Below are positions 1 to 10,419 of a DNA stretch of 64,000 bases, piece by piece; the first letter of the stretch is position 1, and the number at the start of each line of letters is the position of its first letter. Source of the stretch: Cyanobacterium sp. uoEpiScrs1 (GTDB lineage: Bacteria > Cyanobacteriota > Cyanobacteriia > Cyanobacteriales > Microcystaceae); assembly GCF_947331815.1 (NCBI RefSeq), contig NZ_OX373462.1, positions 62,001 to 126,000 on the forward strand, read 5' to 3'. A model generated the notes under the pieces. It saw only the letters and a program-made list of their open reading frames with translations, had not been told where the DNA came from and made no database searches. A program made the translations under genes and the position numbers.

Positions 1-1054
1 TTATCTCTTCATTAGTTAACTTTTTATTAATTACTTTACGTATTTGCTCCGATCCACTCTCAATCGCAATTGTAACTGAACGAGTGCCCCTATTAGCTAA
101 AGTTCTAGCTAACTTTTTAGTAACTGTGTTGGTTCGAACAGAAGCAATACTAAGGCGAATATCTTCATATTGAGATTGTGATAAATAATCTAATAAAATT
201 TCAAATTCAGGATGTTGAGTAATAGATGGTCCTAACAATCCGATTCTATTAGTTACTGACAAACCTTTTTCAATAGCAGGAATTAAAGAAGACTCCAAGC
301 TAGCTGTTCGAAAGGGTAATGTTAAATAACTAGCAAGACAAAAACGGCACATTTCAGGACAACCTCTTACCACTTCTATCATATAAATACTTTTCCAAGC
401 GGCTTCTTCTGTAACTACTGTAGAAGCAGATAATATATTACCTCGATAGATCCTTTTTTTGATTATATTGGGAGCGTTATTGTCAATCGGCTCAATCGAT
501 TTAATTTCACCATCAAGACTATGATAAGTGACCTCATATAAACTAGGAATATAAACCCCTGGTACACTAGCTAAATATCTTAATTTTGTTCCTCGATCTG
601 CTGTTCTTATTTTTTGATAGGCATCAATGAAATTATCCAATAACTCTTCTCCATCTCCCAATAAAATCACATCAAAAAAAAGAGCAAATGGTTCAGGGTT
701 AGCAGTCAACACAGAGCCTCCACCAAACACCAATGGTTGGTGATAACTTCGTTGATTACTATAAAGAGGAATTTCAAAAAATTCTAAGAGATTAAGAATG
801 TTGATATAATCTAATTCCCAAGAAAAGGAAAACCCTAAAAGTTCAGGTGACTTAGGTAAAGGTTCATGAACATCTGTAAATAAACGACTGATATTAATAT
901 CAGATCTTAAGGCTAGTGTTCTCCAAATCAATTGATAACCCAAACTGGTAATTCCTATAGTGTATTTATTAGGAAAAGCAAAAATAGTGGGTATGGCGTC
1001 AGATTTAGGAGATGCAGGGGTGAATAATAAATGCTCTTGGTTAAATACAGTCAT
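1..1054 (-). CDS. B12-binding-domain radical SAM protein (3' part outside window)
   Basis: Open frame from ATG at 1054 down to the window edge, about 351 codons of a family usually above 500 residues, so the C-terminal part is missing. The first ~190 residues match a cobalamin-binding-like Rossmann region with the run GDGEE. A radical SAM cluster motif CxxxCxxC follows (RGCPEMCRFC, cysteines at about 232, 236 and 239), which should bind a 4Fe-4S cluster and SAM. The substrate of this cyanobacterial family is unknown to me. It lies downstream of rpoC1 on the same strand, but a strong hairpin at 1082-1128 separates them, so co-transcription is unlikely. Family assignment is good; function is open. 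Confidence 0.85.
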   Translation of the reverse strand, partial: MTVFNQEHLLFTPASPKSDAIPTIFAFPNKYTIGITSLGYQLIWRTLALRSDINISRLFTDVHEPLPKSPELLGFSFSWELDYINILNLLEFFEIPLYSNQRSYHQPLVFGGGSVLTANPEPFALFFDVILLGDGEELLDNFIDAYQKIRTADRGTKLRYLASVPGVYIPSLYEVTYHSLDGEIKSIEPIDNNAPNIIKKRIYRGNILSASTVVTEEAAWKSIYMIEVVRGCPEMCRFCLASYLTLPFRTASLESSLIPAIEKGLSVTNRIGLLGPSITQHPEFEILLDYLSQSQYEDIRLSIASVRTNTVTKKLARTLANRGTRSVTIAIESGSEQIRKVINKKLTNEEI

Positions 1055-1081
1055 TCTAATTTAAATGGTAAATATAAACCA

Positions 1082-1128
1082 TTGCAATGTAGTGGTTGAG
1101 AACCAGGTCCCCAACCACTACATTGCAA
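1082..1128 (-). terminator. Long-stem hairpin between rpoC1 and the radical SAM gene
   Basis: A perfect 17-bp inverted repeat (1082-1098 with 1112-1128, 13-nt loop) starts 27 nt past the rpoC1 stop. There is no clear T-tract. Cyanobacteria lack Rho, so strong hairpins like this are the expected transcription ends. Confidence 0.6.
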
Positions 1129-1155
1129 GAAGTCTATTTGCTAAAAAACAGGTGA

Positions 1156-3039
1156 CTAAATGGAAACTAATGCGTCTTGAATAGTTTTATTATAGATAAT
1201 TCTACCTGGGGTAGTACGAACAAATTGAGCTATAATTTCCCCATCTTTTTCCCTCGTTCGACGTTCTCGGTAATATTTAATCAAACTCCCATCCTCTAAA
1301 ATCTCTGTTTTGAGAACCTCTTCATCAGGTTTGAGAGTAACTACTTCTTCATCTGCGTCAATCCGGAGCCAAATATAAGTATGTAAATCCAATTTTTCTT
1401 GTTCGTAAGCTTTTAGTGCATCATCAAAACTTCCAAAATAGTTACCCGCTCCTTTTTGTGCCTTTGGATTATCGGCAGTCAGATAGTAACATCCCAACAC
1501 CATATCTTGAGAAGGAGCCACAATAGGCCTACCTGTGGCAGGAGATAGAATGTTATGACAGGCTAACATTAGTAATCGAGCTTCAGATTGAGATTCTAAT
1601 GAAAGAGGGACATGAACTGCCATTTGGTCACCATCAAAGTCAGCGTTAAATGCTGGACAGACCAAAGGGTGTAACTGAATTGCTCGACCTTCCACTAAAA
1701 TTGGTTCAAAAGCTTGAATCCCTAAACGATGTAAGGTAGGCGCACGATTTAGCATAACTGGATGGCCTGTAATAACTTCTTCTAATACATTCCATACACT
1801 AGGTTCTTCACGAACAATCAGCTTTTTAGCAGCCTTAATGTTATTAACTAATCCTAAACGAATTAAACGATGAATAACGAAAGGTTGGAACAATTCAATT
1901 GCCATTTCTCTCGGTAAACCACATTGATAAATCTTCAGCCTAGGACCAACAACAATAACTGAACGTCCAGAATAATCTACCCGTTTCCCTAAAAGATTTT
2001 GACGGAAGCGCCCTTGTTTCCCTTCAATAATATCGGAAAGAGATTTCAATGCACGATTATTAGCTCCAACAACCGTACGTCCTCGTCGTCCATTATCAAT
2101 TAATGCATCAACTGCTTCTTGCAACATCCGTTTTTCGTTACGGACAATGATTTCGGGAGCTAGAATTTCCTGTAAACGGGCGAGACGATTATTTCGATTG
2201 ATCACCCGTCTATAAAGATCATTGAGGTCAGAAGTAGCAAATCGACCTCCATCCAGCTGAACCATGGGGCGTAAATCGGGAGGAATAACAGGAATCACTT
2301 CTAACACCATCCATTCTGGCCGTGATTCTGTTGCAATGAAGTTATCGATGACACGTAATCGTTTAATCAATTTGGCTCGTTTTTGCCCTTTACTCTCGAG
2401 AATTTCTTCTCGGAGTTTTTCAGCAACTTCATCTAAATCAATTTCCTGTAGTAGCCGTTGAATAGCTTCTGCACCAATTCCTACTTCAATTCCTTGTAGT
2501 TCAGAGTCTTCGGCGTAAATTTGGTCTTCGATTTCAATCCATTGATCTTCGGTTAAAAGTTGTTTGTAGGATAAGTTACTAGCATTACCCGGATCAAGGA
2601 CAACATAAGAGTTGAAATAAACGATTTGTTCTACATCTCGTAAAGCCATATCCAAGAGAATACTCAAATAACTTGGAATCCCCTTAAGATACCAAACGTG
2701 GGTAACAGAAGCTGCTAATTTAATGAAACCCATGCGATGGCGGCGTACACGAGATTCGGTGACTTCTACACCACACCGTTCGCAAACAATTCCTCGGTGA
2801 CGTACCCGCTTATATTTACCACACCAACATTCCCAGTCTTTGGAAGGTCCAAAAATACGTTCACAAAATAAACCATCCATTTCTGGTTTTAGAGTCCGGT
2901 AGTTAATGGTCTCCGGTTTAGTGACTTCTCCGACCACCACACCGTTGGGAAGCGTTCTCTCTCCCCACTGACGAACACGCTCTGGAGAAGCTAAATTGAT
3001 CTTAACGTAGTCAAACTGTGAATCTGCTTGTGGTTTCAT
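1156..3039 (-). CDS. rpoC1: DNA-directed RNA polymerase gamma subunit RpoC1
   Basis: This is the N-terminal half of the beta-prime subunit, encoded separately as in all cyanobacteria. The 627 residues match the family's usual length. The zinc-binding region (CWCG ... CERCG, about residues 71-89) and the catalytic Mg-binding loop NADFDGDQ are intact, so the protein should be functional. Neither rpoB nor rpoC2 is adjacent: upstream is a 1.27-kb gene-free stretch and downstream a hairpin and an unrelated gene. Split rpo genes are known in the Synechocystis/Cyanothece group, so this is probably ancestral. Very high confidence. Confidence 0.98.
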   Translation of the reverse strand: MKPQADSQFDYVKINLASPERVRQWGERTLPNGVVVGEVTKPETINYRTLKPEMDGLFCERIFGPSKDWECWCGKYKRVRHRGIVCERCGVEVTESRVRRHRMGFIKLAASVTHVWYLKGIPSYLSILLDMALRDVEQIVYFNSYVVLDPGNASNLSYKQLLTEDQWIEIEDQIYAEDSELQGIEVGIGAEAIQRLLQEIDLDEVAEKLREEILESKGQKRAKLIKRLRVIDNFIATESRPEWMVLEVIPVIPPDLRPMVQLDGGRFATSDLNDLYRRVINRNNRLARLQEILAPEIIVRNEKRMLQEAVDALIDNGRRGRTVVGANNRALKSLSDIIEGKQGRFRQNLLGKRVDYSGRSVIVVGPRLKIYQCGLPREMAIELFQPFVIHRLIRLGLVNNIKAAKKLIVREEPSVWNVLEEVITGHPVMLNRAPTLHRLGIQAFEPILVEGRAIQLHPLVCPAFNADFDGDQMAVHVPLSLESQSEARLLMLACHNILSPATGRPIVAPSQDMVLGCYYLTADNPKAQKGAGNYFGSFDDALKAYEQEKLDLHTYIWLRIDADEEVVTLKPDEEVLKTEILEDGSLIKYYRERRTREKDGEIIAQFVRTTPGRIIYNKTIQDALVSI

Positions 3040-4313
3040 ACTTAATGCTTAAATAAGAGATCAGAAATTATAGATGCTTGAATCCAGACAAAACTTCTAT
3101 TCCTAAATAGACGATTTCGCTAAAATTTGGGTATGATGATACTTTAATTCATAGACTTGCTAATCTTTATAGGGAAAATGCTAGTACTTCCTGGTCATAA
3201 ACATACTTATATGACTAGAATATAGAGCACAGGACCAAATATGGGGATTATAGCTCATATAGATAATTTACTTGAATAAAACGATAATTTACTGTTTTAG
3301 TATCCTCTCGGAGGAATTGACCGAAAATAGCCATTAACTATAGGAACTGTCCCTAAAACCATAGAAATAATAATGGTACAAGGCTACCTGCATATTTTTA
3401 TGGTCAACTTATAATTGTACTATTTTTTCTATTGTCTACCATAATTATTTCTATTTTGAGGTATTAAATATTTTTACTCAGGAAACGTGATGAATTGGAA
3501 ACTATTTAAGCAAAAACTTGATACTTCTAAAAAAGAAGTCTTTTTTACTTATATATCCTATATATCAATGCAGTGAATATAGAGAACAGTATTCCTTATA
3601 TTCACTGCATTGTACGAAGTTACTGATACTATACAAAAACTTATCTTCTTTATGGCGACAGTATTGTTATCTATGTGTAATTATTTGAATTAATTACACT
3701 TTAGGTAAATATTCATAGAGAACAAATGCATAAAAATATTTTTTATTGACTTATTATTCTTATCTTTATTATTGGTTTAACATATTAAACCAATATTTCT
3801 TTATATTTAAGTGTACTTACATGTATTTTTAAAAATTTGTTTTTATCTTTTTAGTTTTTAACAAAAAATTTTTTGGAATAGATATTTTCGTTACTGCTTA
3901 GTAAAAACCATGGCAGCTAATTGGCTTTTTAACAAAGCCTTCTGATATTTAAATTATTTTAAATATAAATTGTTATTCCATTTCTTAATATAAATCAATT
4001 ATTAAACTAAAACTAAATAAATTAATTCTTATAACTTAATGTCATTTATCCTTAACACACAACAGTGCTTTATACAAAAAAAATCATATTTATTAATAAA
4101 ACTATTGTTTACGATAATGTTTCCAATATTGATACGGCAAATTTAAAAACCTCTAATAAGTTAAACTTATAGTTATAGAGATAAAACAAAATATTTTTTA
4201 CCTATAAAAAGAATTTATTCTGAACAGACAAGAGATTTAGGGGAATCTTACCTTAGAATAAATCTGTTACGTTGTGATTAAGCCGATAGATTACTAATCT
4301 AAGGATCGTACCT
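3040..4313. other. 1.27-kb gene-free region upstream of rpoC1
   Basis: There is no intact gene here. It must hold the rpoC1 promoter (reading left) and the glycosyltransferase promoter (reading right), but I could not place them. A short minus-strand open stretch at about 3304-3390 (contains GYFRSIPPRGY) looks like a coding relic. A 16-bp perfect hairpin lies at 3566-3612. The rest is AT-rich and stop-rich on both strands. Confidence 0.6.
3566..3612. repeat. 16-bp perfect inverted repeat in gene-free DNA
   Basis: Arms 3566-3581 and 3597-3612 are exact reverse complements with a 15-nt loop. The nearest gene ends are more than 500 bp away. It may be the terminator of a deleted gene. Confidence 0.6.
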
Positions 4314-5267
4314 ATGCGAATACTAGCCCTAGTTCCTGGGGGAATTGGCGACCAAATCTTATTTTTTCCTACCCTAGAAGACCTCAAAACTCAATATCCA
4401 AACGCTACAATTGATGTCATGGTTGAGCCTCGTGCTAAATCAGCTTATCGGGTTTGTCCCTATGTCCATGATATCCTCATCTTTGATTATCAAGCTCACA
4501 ATGGATTAGCCGATTATTTGAATGCTTTGGGTATGATTCGTGATCACGAATATGATATCGCTCTCAACTTTGGACAAAAGTGGACTCTTGACTTACTTTT
4601 GTGGTTGAATGGCATTCCTTTAAGGGTTGGATATCAAAGCCAAACTTCCCAGTTTTTGTCTAATTCTGTTCCCCTTAAAACAGAACAGTATGTTCCATAT
4701 ATTACCCATGATTTACTAACTAGTTTGGGGATTCGATCTTACTGTCCCTCCCTAAAAATTGCTGTTCCAAAGGAAGATATTGACTGGGCACAAACCGAAC
4801 AGCAGCGACTTAACCTAAAAGACGGTTATATGTTGTTTTACAATGGCTCAAGTCTAATTCCTCAAGAGCCTAAAGCTATTTATCCAATTGAGCAATGGAA
4901 AACTATTATCGATAGTATCAAGCAAAAACAGCCTAATTTGTCGATGGTTTTATTGCAAGATAGCAATAATGCAGAGCAAACTATTTTGATGAAAGAATAT
5001 TACCCCATGCTCAAAGTAACTAGACCTAGTGATGTTGGTAAACTGGCAGCTATTATCGCAGGGGCTAATTCTATTCTCTGCACTGATAGCGATCCCCTTC
5101 AGTTAGCTGTCGCGGTAGGAACTTATACCTTTGCTTTGTTTGGACCTACAGACTCAGCAAAAATTTTGCCATCGGGATATGAGCGTTATATTGGTATTCA
5201 ATCCCCTACTGACAAAGTAGCCGATATTTCATCAGAAACTATTACCGTCAAAATGTGGGAAGGCTAA
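4314..5267 (+). CDS. Glycosyltransferase family 9 (heptosyltransferase-like)
   Basis: A 317-residue protein with the opening ILALVPGGIGDQI typical of the ADP-heptose:LPS heptosyltransferase family (GT9, GT-B fold). The C-terminal half carries the nucleotide-sugar region (TDSDPLQLAVAVGT, then FGPTD at about residue 277). It probably transfers a sugar to lipopolysaccharide or another envelope glycan; cyanobacteria often lack classic heptose, so the donor is uncertain. It is a single gene that converges on the homocysteine-biosynthesis gene across a shared hairpin at 5315-5338. The ATG start gives the expected N-terminus directly before the first beta strand. Confidence 0.85.
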   Translation: MRILALVPGGIGDQILFFPTLEDLKTQYPNATIDVMVEPRAKSAYRVCPYVHDILIFDYQAHNGLADYLNALGMIRDHEYDIALNFGQKWTLDLLLWLNGIPLRVGYQSQTSQFLSNSVPLKTEQYVPYITHDLLTSLGIRSYCPSLKIAVPKEDIDWAQTEQQRLNLKDGYMLFYNGSSLIPQEPKAIYPIEQWKTIIDSIKQKQPNLSMVLLQDSNNAEQTILMKEYYPMLKVTRPSDVGKLAAIIAGANSILCTDSDPLQLAVAVGTYTFALFGPTDSAKILPSGYERYIGIQSPTDKVADISSETITVKMWEG

Positions 5268-5314
5268 ATTCAACATAAGGACAAGAGCAGGCATCATTAT
5301 ATATACCAAAATAT

Positions 5315-5338
5315 AGAGACGTTGCAAGCAACGTCTCT
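5315..5338. terminator. Bidirectional hairpin between convergent genes
   Basis: A perfect 11-bp stem (5315-5325 with 5328-5338) with a tiny loop lies between the + strand glycosyltransferase end (5267) and the - strand gene end (5346). Placement fits termination in both directions. Confidence 0.6.
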
Positions 5339-5345
5339 TCCTTAT

Positions 5346-6557
5346 CTAATCTAAACCAATACGAGATCCCCATAAGTCTTGGGGAATAAAGGATCGATTG
5401 TCCGGTAAAGAAGCTACGGGTTCTGTCAAGGTAAACTTTCCTGCTTTAATCCATTGTTTGAGTTCTTGGGCAACTTGTCGGGAACGAGAAATACTAGCTA
5501 AAGGAGCAACTCGGACTGTTTTCCCCTCGATACTTATTTGTCCACTTTTAAGTTGAGCATAACTGACTAAGCCAAAAGTAGGGCGAACCCGACGAGGAAT
5601 AGCAAAATCTACCACAGGAGCGACAATTTCATGATCATTAACTGAACAATGTTTAATTACATTGGGGGAAAGAACTGGTAAAGGAACTCCCACTCCCAAC
5701 ATTAAGGATGGGCCATACTTGTGGAAGTAACACCCTCGAACCCATTGAGATGACATTTCCTTGGCATCTCCGATTAAGGCTAAAGTAGCTGCTGGTCCAA
5801 TGGGAGTTTTATTAGATAAACGTTTTTGTAAAGGGAAATGTTGAGTCCCTTCCCAGGCAATATAACCAATGCCACCACCAAGGAAAATACGAGTTCCGAT
5901 GCCAATTACTTCTAAGTTAGGATCATTAATTAACGGTCCTATCTCTCCTGGATTGGAATAGACCGCGTTACCTAATTCCGGTTGTAAAGGACCAAGATAA
6001 GTGTAAAGAGTATTCTCCCCTCCATTGACTCCCACAATAAAATTTTGATATAAGTTGCGCGGATTATACAGATAAAACTGATTGATAGTATTACGGGTAA
6101 TAGTAGTCTCAAAAGAAGTTCTAGGATAACAATCAGTAACTTGGCCAATCGCCCGTAAAGAAATGGGTTGACCAGCAATTAAATCTTCAATAACATGTCC
6201 CCCCCCTCGTTCTAATATAGCTCCCTGACGATTATCTCCATCAGAGGCTTCCCCAGTAACAGAATGGTCAATCATCGTCGTTGCACCCAAGTATAAATCA
6301 ACTGCGCCAAATCCCGCATAGGCTGGAATTCCCTCAAGCCAACATTGACGAATTTTGATAGGAGGATCTGTGTGGCCTAGGTTAATAATTGCTCCAGAAG
6401 ATTCCATTGGTTCAAACGTTCCCGTACAAATAATATCTACTTCCTCAAACACTTGTTCTATACTGCTATTTTGTACTCGTGTCTTCAGTTCTTCTACAGT
6501 CCATACCACCGCTTGTTGGCGAAGGATTTTTTCATTTATTTCTTGAACAGTACGCAT
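5346..6557 (-). CDS. Homocysteine biosynthesis protein (DUF39 family)
   Basis: A 403-residue protein of the DUF39 family, whose archaeal members take part in making homocysteine from aspartate semialdehyde and sulfide. Visible family features are an early ICTGTFEPMESSGA region, the glycine-rich FLGGGIGYIAWEGTQH (about 230-245), and the conserved cysteine in WVRGCYFHKYGPS. The extra CBS or ferredoxin domains of some archaeal homologues are absent. Cyanobacterial members are usually this length. It suggests an alternative route into methionine. It is a single gene. Confidence is good for family, moderate for role. Confidence 0.85.
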   Translation of the reverse strand: MRTVQEINEKILRQQAVVWTVEELKTRVQNSSIEQVFEEVDIICTGTFEPMESSGAIINLGHTDPPIKIRQCWLEGIPAYAGFGAVDLYLGATTMIDHSVTGEASDGDNRQGAILERGGGHVIEDLIAGQPISLRAIGQVTDCYPRTSFETTITRNTINQFYLYNPRNLYQNFIVGVNGGENTLYTYLGPLQPELGNAVYSNPGEIGPLINDPNLEVIGIGTRIFLGGGIGYIAWEGTQHFPLQKRLSNKTPIGPAATLALIGDAKEMSSQWVRGCYFHKYGPSLMLGVGVPLPVLSPNVIKHCSVNDHEIVAPVVDFAIPRRVRPTFGLVSYAQLKSGQISIEGKTVRVAPLASISRSRQVAQELKQWIKAGKFTLTEPVASLPDNRSFIPQDLWGSRIGLD

Positions 6558-6655
6558 GGCTAATTATCTATGAGAGTAGGAAGTTCGTTGAGATATTTTA
6601 GCTCTGCTACTAAAAAGCCCTGATTTATAACTTTAATATTTAATGTATAGATAAC

Positions 6656-6704
6656 ACTTCAAGATATAGTTTTTATATTAAATATAAAAATTATATCTTG
6701 AAGT
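6656..6704. repeat. Hairpin upstream of the DUF39 gene
   Basis: A perfect 13-bp outer stem (6656-6668 with 6692-6704), extended inside by a second AT stem. It lies about 100 bp upstream of the 6557 start and is therefore not that gene's terminator. Confidence 0.45.
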
Positions 6705-6813
6705 TGCTTATGACTTCATATGATACCTTCTAAAATAGAGGCTGTATATATAAATATGTGTTTATTAAAGATAATAAAAAAGCTTTCATTAATAATTTCT
6801 TACAAAAGAGTCC

Positions 6814-6868
6814 AATAAATAAATCTAGAATGTTCAATTGATATTCGAACATTCTAGATTTATTTATT
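6814..6868 (-). terminator. 22-bp hairpin overlapping the trmD stop codon
   Basis: Arms 6814-6835 and 6847-6868 are perfect reverse complements with an 11-nt loop. The right arm includes the TAA stop of trmD, so the hairpin would terminate trmD or block 3' decay of its mRNA. Confidence 0.6.
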
Positions 6869-7561
6869 ATCTCGAAAAAACTCCAACCATTTTTCCCATA
6901 AATCAGGTCGGCGTTCTTGAGTCCTTTGAAGTTGTTGTTGATACCGCCATTGTTTAATCGCTCTATGGTTTCCTGATCTTAACACTTTAGGAACTTCCCA
7001 GCTCCGAAAAATAGAAGGACGAGTATATTGAGGATAATCGAGTAGCCCATTTTCAAAACTCTCAGCTTCGAGAGATTCAACCTTACCGACTGTCCCAGGT
7101 AAAAGACGAACAACTCCATTAATTAATGCTAATGCGGGGATTTCACCACAGGTTAGAACAAAATCTCCTAAAGAAATTTCTTGATCAACTAAATACCGAA
7201 TACGGTCATCTACTCCTTCATAATGTCCACAAATGAGAACCAATTGATCATACTCAGTGGACAATTTTTGTAGTAAAGATTGATTAAGAGGTTGTCCTTG
7301 AGGAGTCAGTAAAATAATACTAGGTTTAGCTAATCTCGGTAGAGATTCTACTGCCGCAAAAACTGGCTCTGGTTTGAGAAGCATTCCTACCCCTCCCCCA
7401 TATGGTTCATCATCTACGCGATTGTGCTTATCAAGGGTAAATTTACGAGGGTTAATGAGGTTGACTCTGGCAATCTTTTTGTCCAAAGCTCTCCCCAAAA
7501 GTCCTTCCTGAAGAGGGGACGTGAAAAAATCAGGAAATAAAGTTATGATATCAATTTGCAC
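6860..7561 (-). CDS. trmD: tRNA (guanine-N1)-methyltransferase TrmD
   Basis: TrmD adds a methyl group to N1 of G37 next to the tRNA anticodon, which prevents +1 frameshifting. The trefoil-knot SAM-binding signatures are present: PYGGGVGMLLKPEP (about 53-66), GHYEGVDDRI (about 112-121) and SLGDFVLTCGE (about 131-141). At 233 residues it is the normal length. The usual neighbours rimM and rplS are absent. It ends in a 22-bp hairpin. Very high confidence. Confidence 0.97.
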   Translation of the reverse strand: MQIDIITLFPDFFTSPLQEGLLGRALDKKIARVNLINPRKFTLDKHNRVDDEPYGGGVGMLLKPEPVFAAVESLPRLAKPSIILLTPQGQPLNQSLLQKLSTEYDQLVLICGHYEGVDDRIRYLVDQEISLGDFVLTCGEIPALALINGVVRLLPGTVGKVESLEAESFENGLLDYPQYTRPSIFRSWEVPKVLRSGNHRAIKQWRYQQQLQRTQERRPDLWEKWLEFFRDNK

Positions 7562-7775
7562 AATAATAATGGATATGCTAAAAATTTAATCTGACAAGTA
7601 GTCCACCTACGGTTAGGTAAAATTGACAGCAGTTTTCATACTCATACAGTAATATCGTACTATAACTAGATTTTATAGACGACACATACGCTAATAATAT
7701 GGTTTGCCGTGCAAAAAGTGTGAACTCACTCAACTCAGCATCTAAACTTCAAATTCAATTATTCGTCTATGGTAT

Positions 7776-8120
7776 ATGAAAATCACCTTTTACACGTTTG
7801 TCTCTGTTCTGGATATGTTTATTTTTCCAGAAAACTATAGGAGAAAATTACTCCTCAAGTGTTTAAATGCACTTATTGTTAAAAACGATGATTATAAATA
7901 CGGACATGATTGCGGAAAGGTTCTCAATTCAATTATCAAAGAAGTTTGACATAAAATTTCTAAGCTCAAAATAAAACAATTGTTAGATAAACTTGTAGAT
8001 ATTAAAAGAAGTTCGGATTGCGTAGCTAAGATAAAACTGATGGCTATCTTTTTTAAAGGTATCACTCAAGCAATTTCTTGGGTTAGAAATTGTAATCTCA
8101 TTGCAAAAGAAAATCTCTAA
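7776..8120 (+). pseudogene. Unrecognised small gene interrupted by one in-frame TGA
   Basis: From ATG 7776 one frame runs 114 codons to TAA at 8118, broken only by TGA at 7947-7949 (codon 58). Both halves read like real protein (first KITFYTFVSVLDMFIFPENY, later KGITQAISWVRNCNL). A single TGG-to-TGA change would restore it, so this looks like a young nonsense pseudogene rather than noise. I do not recognise the family. Readthrough or re-initiation cannot be excluded. It lies 94 bp before ribBA on the same strand. Confidence 0.5.
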
Positions 8121-8214
8121 ATATTTTAGAGAATATAAAGTAATAAATTTAAATAGTTCATTGGTGAAAATGTCAAAATAGAACTATTGACCAAAAACTC
8201 TATCAACACCTCAA

Positions 8215-9888
8215 TTGCCTGTGGACGCTTCACCAAACTCAATCAACAAATTTGATTCTATCGATGCTGCTTTAGCCGATATTAAAGCCGGTCGCTCTAT
8301 TGTAGTAGTAGACGACGAAAATCGTGAAAATGAAGGGGATTTAATCTGTGCTGCCCAATTCGCTACTCCAGATATGATCAATTTTATGGCGGTAGAGGCA
8401 CGGGGTTTAATTTGTTTAGCTATGAGGGGAGAACGCCTTGATTCCTTAGATTTGCCCTTGATGGTCACAAAAAATACTGACAGTAATCAGACTGCCTTTA
8501 CCGTTAGTATTGATGCTGCTCCTCATTTAGGGGTGACGACAGGAATTTCTGCGGATGATCGGGCCCGCACTATCCAGGTAGCAATTAATCCCCATACTAA
8601 TCCTGACGACTTAACTCGTCCAGGACATATTTTTCCTATCCGAGCTAAAGAAGGTGGTGTTCTGAAACGTGCTGGACACACGGAATCAGCTGTTGATTTA
8701 TCTAGGTTAGCAGGACTATATCCAGCTGGGGTAATCTGCGAAATTCAAAACTCTGATGGTTCTATGGCAAGACTACCTCAACTATTCGAGTATGCTCAAA
8801 AACACGATTTAAAACTAATTAGCATTGCTGACTTAATTAGCTATCGCCTCCAACATGATCGCTTTGTTTACCGGGAAACAGTCTGCCAATTTCCCAGCCA
8901 ATTTGGAACATTTCAAGTTTATGCTTATCGCAATGTTCTTGATGGCACAGAACATGTAGCGATTGTCAAGGGAGATACTACACAGTTTATGAATCAACCA
9001 GTCATGGTGCGAATGCACTCAGAATGTTTAACAGGAGATGCCTTAGGCTCCCTACGCTGTGACTGTCGGATGCAACTGCAAACTGCCTTAAAGATGATTG
9101 AAGAGGCTGGGTTAGGAGTTGTCGTTTATTTACGTCAGGAAGGACGAGGTATTGGACTAGTTAATAAATTAAAAGCTTATTCCCTACAAGATATGGGACT
9201 AGATACCGTGGAAGCTAATGAAAAATTAGGTTTTCCTGCTGATTTACGTGACTATGGTATGGGAGCACAAATGTTAAATGATTTAGGTATTGAAAAAATT
9301 CGTTTAATTACCAACAATCCTCGAAAAATTGCAGGTTTGAAAGGATATGGTTTAGAAGTAGTGGATAGAGTTCCTTTATTAATCGAGTCTAATAATTATA
9401 ACTCTAGTTATTTGGCAACAAAGGCTGAAAAATTAGGACATTTATTGTTAAATACTTATTTGATTACAGTTGCTATTGATTGGGAAATAAAGGAAAGCTC
9501 AGCTAAAGAACGTTATGCCAATTTAGAGAAACTACGAAAGTTGGGACGTTCCGCTCAATTATTTTTACAGGAAGAAGTTAGACCCGTCGCAATAGCTCTG
9601 TTTGGCAGTCCTTCTCTAATTTTTCATCTAGGGTTCGAACAAGGGAAAATGGTCAATCCCCACTGGTATCAAAACTCAAACCATCCTTACTTACAGGCAA
9701 TCACTGAAATCCTTGATGAACTTTCAAGTTGGACTAGTATTCAACGCCTAGAATTTCTCATTTCGTCGGGTGATGATCCTATGCTAGGGTTACAAGTTCA
9801 ATTAGATCGTCAGACTTTTCCTTTAACTCAAAAACTTTCTAAATGTTTAACAAATCTAAATATGCAAACCATCTACAGTTTTTATTAG
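8215..9888 (+). CDS. ribBA: Bifunctional DHBP synthase / GTP cyclohydrolase II (RibBA)
   Basis: This protein starts riboflavin synthesis from ribulose 5-phosphate and from GTP. The RibB half is about residues 10-205 ([28 protein letters not shown]). The RibA half is about 210-405, with the zinc site in [16 protein letters not shown] and the RQEGRGIGL motif. A ~150-residue C-terminal extension follows, as in many cyanobacterial RibBA. The start is taken as TTG at 8215. GTG 8221 is the alternative; the first ATG would remove the RibB active site, so a non-ATG start is required. RibF at 24.9 kb completes FMN/FAD formation. Confidence 0.97.
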   Translation: MPVDASPNSINKFDSIDAALADIKAGRSIVVVDDENRENEGDLICAAQFATPDMINFMAVEARGLICLAMRGERLDSLDLPLMVTKNTDSNQTAFTVSIDAAPHLGVTTGISADDRARTIQVAINPHTNPDDLTRPGHIFPIRAKEGGVLKRAGHTESAVDLSRLAGLYPAGVICEIQNSDGSMARLPQLFEYAQKHDLKLISIADLISYRLQHDRFVYRETVCQFPSQFGTFQVYAYRNVLDGTEHVAIVKGDTTQFMNQPVMVRMHSECLTGDALGSLRCDCRMQLQTALKMIEEAGLGVVVYLRQEGRGIGLVNKLKAYSLQDMGLDTVEANEKLGFPADLRDYGMGAQMLNDLGIEKIRLITNNPRKIAGLKGYGLEVVDRVPLLIESNNYNSSYLATKAEKLGHLLLNTYLITVAIDWEIKESSAKERYANLEKLRKLGRSAQLFLQEEVRPVAIALFGSPSLIFHLGFEQGKMVNPHWYQNSNHPYLQAITEILDELSSWTSIQRLEFLISSGDDPMLGLQVQLDRQTFPLTQKLSKCLTNLNMQTIYSFY

Positions 9889-10419
9889 AAAAAATAGCCT
9901 TGAAAGACTATGTTATGTGATGGTTTTATTCCACACTTTAACAATTATCTGATTTTTTCAAATTTGGGTTATTAGGACTTGTTTTGAAGTATTTTTTAAA
10001 AAATTTTGTTAACGGTGAGGACTAAGAAATGAACTAAAACAGCAAAGAATATTGTATTGGATATTTCTAGAATAAAAGAAAATTAATATGATTTCAAATC
10101 GGACTAACTTGTTTATTCTATTAATTTGCTCCATCATTGTGATAGTTTATTAGAAATTAACATAAAGCAGTTTTTATCTCCAACATACTATGCTATTTGT
10201 TAACAAAGACTTTTCTTTACTCTATTCCTTTTCTAGTACAGAGGAAACCGTTTAGGTAAAAACTTTATTTTTTAATAGTTCCTGTCGACAGTTAGGACAA
10301 AAATAAGTTCTTTAATAATTTAAGCTTTGAGTAAAATATCTAATTTATACAACAAAAAAAGAGTCTTCTTTTGTCTAATCAAAAGAGAATGAGCATACTT
10401 AGTTTATTATAAACACTAT
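9889..10419. other. 530-bp gene-free region
   Basis: Both flanking genes end here (ribBA and the SpoU methylase converge). No intact gene is seen. A minus-strand patch near 10270-10330 reads YFCPNCRQELLKN, a zinc-ribbon-like scrap that may be a relic. Confidence 0.5.

Noticed and set aside
2264..2461. ORFs opposite rpoC1, nadB, ctaC, ctaD, RND and other long genes
   Set aside because: Frame shadows of real genes with intact motifs on the other strand or frame.
3304..3390. Small photosystem or b6f subunit hidden near 3.3 kb
   Set aside because: The minus-strand open stretch lacks a start codon in frame and does not match any small subunit I know.
10170..10185. 16-nt exact repeat also found at 50838-50853 (gtttttatctccaaca)
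   Set aside because: A match of this length between two AT-rich gaps in 64 kb is expected by chance; no extension beyond it.
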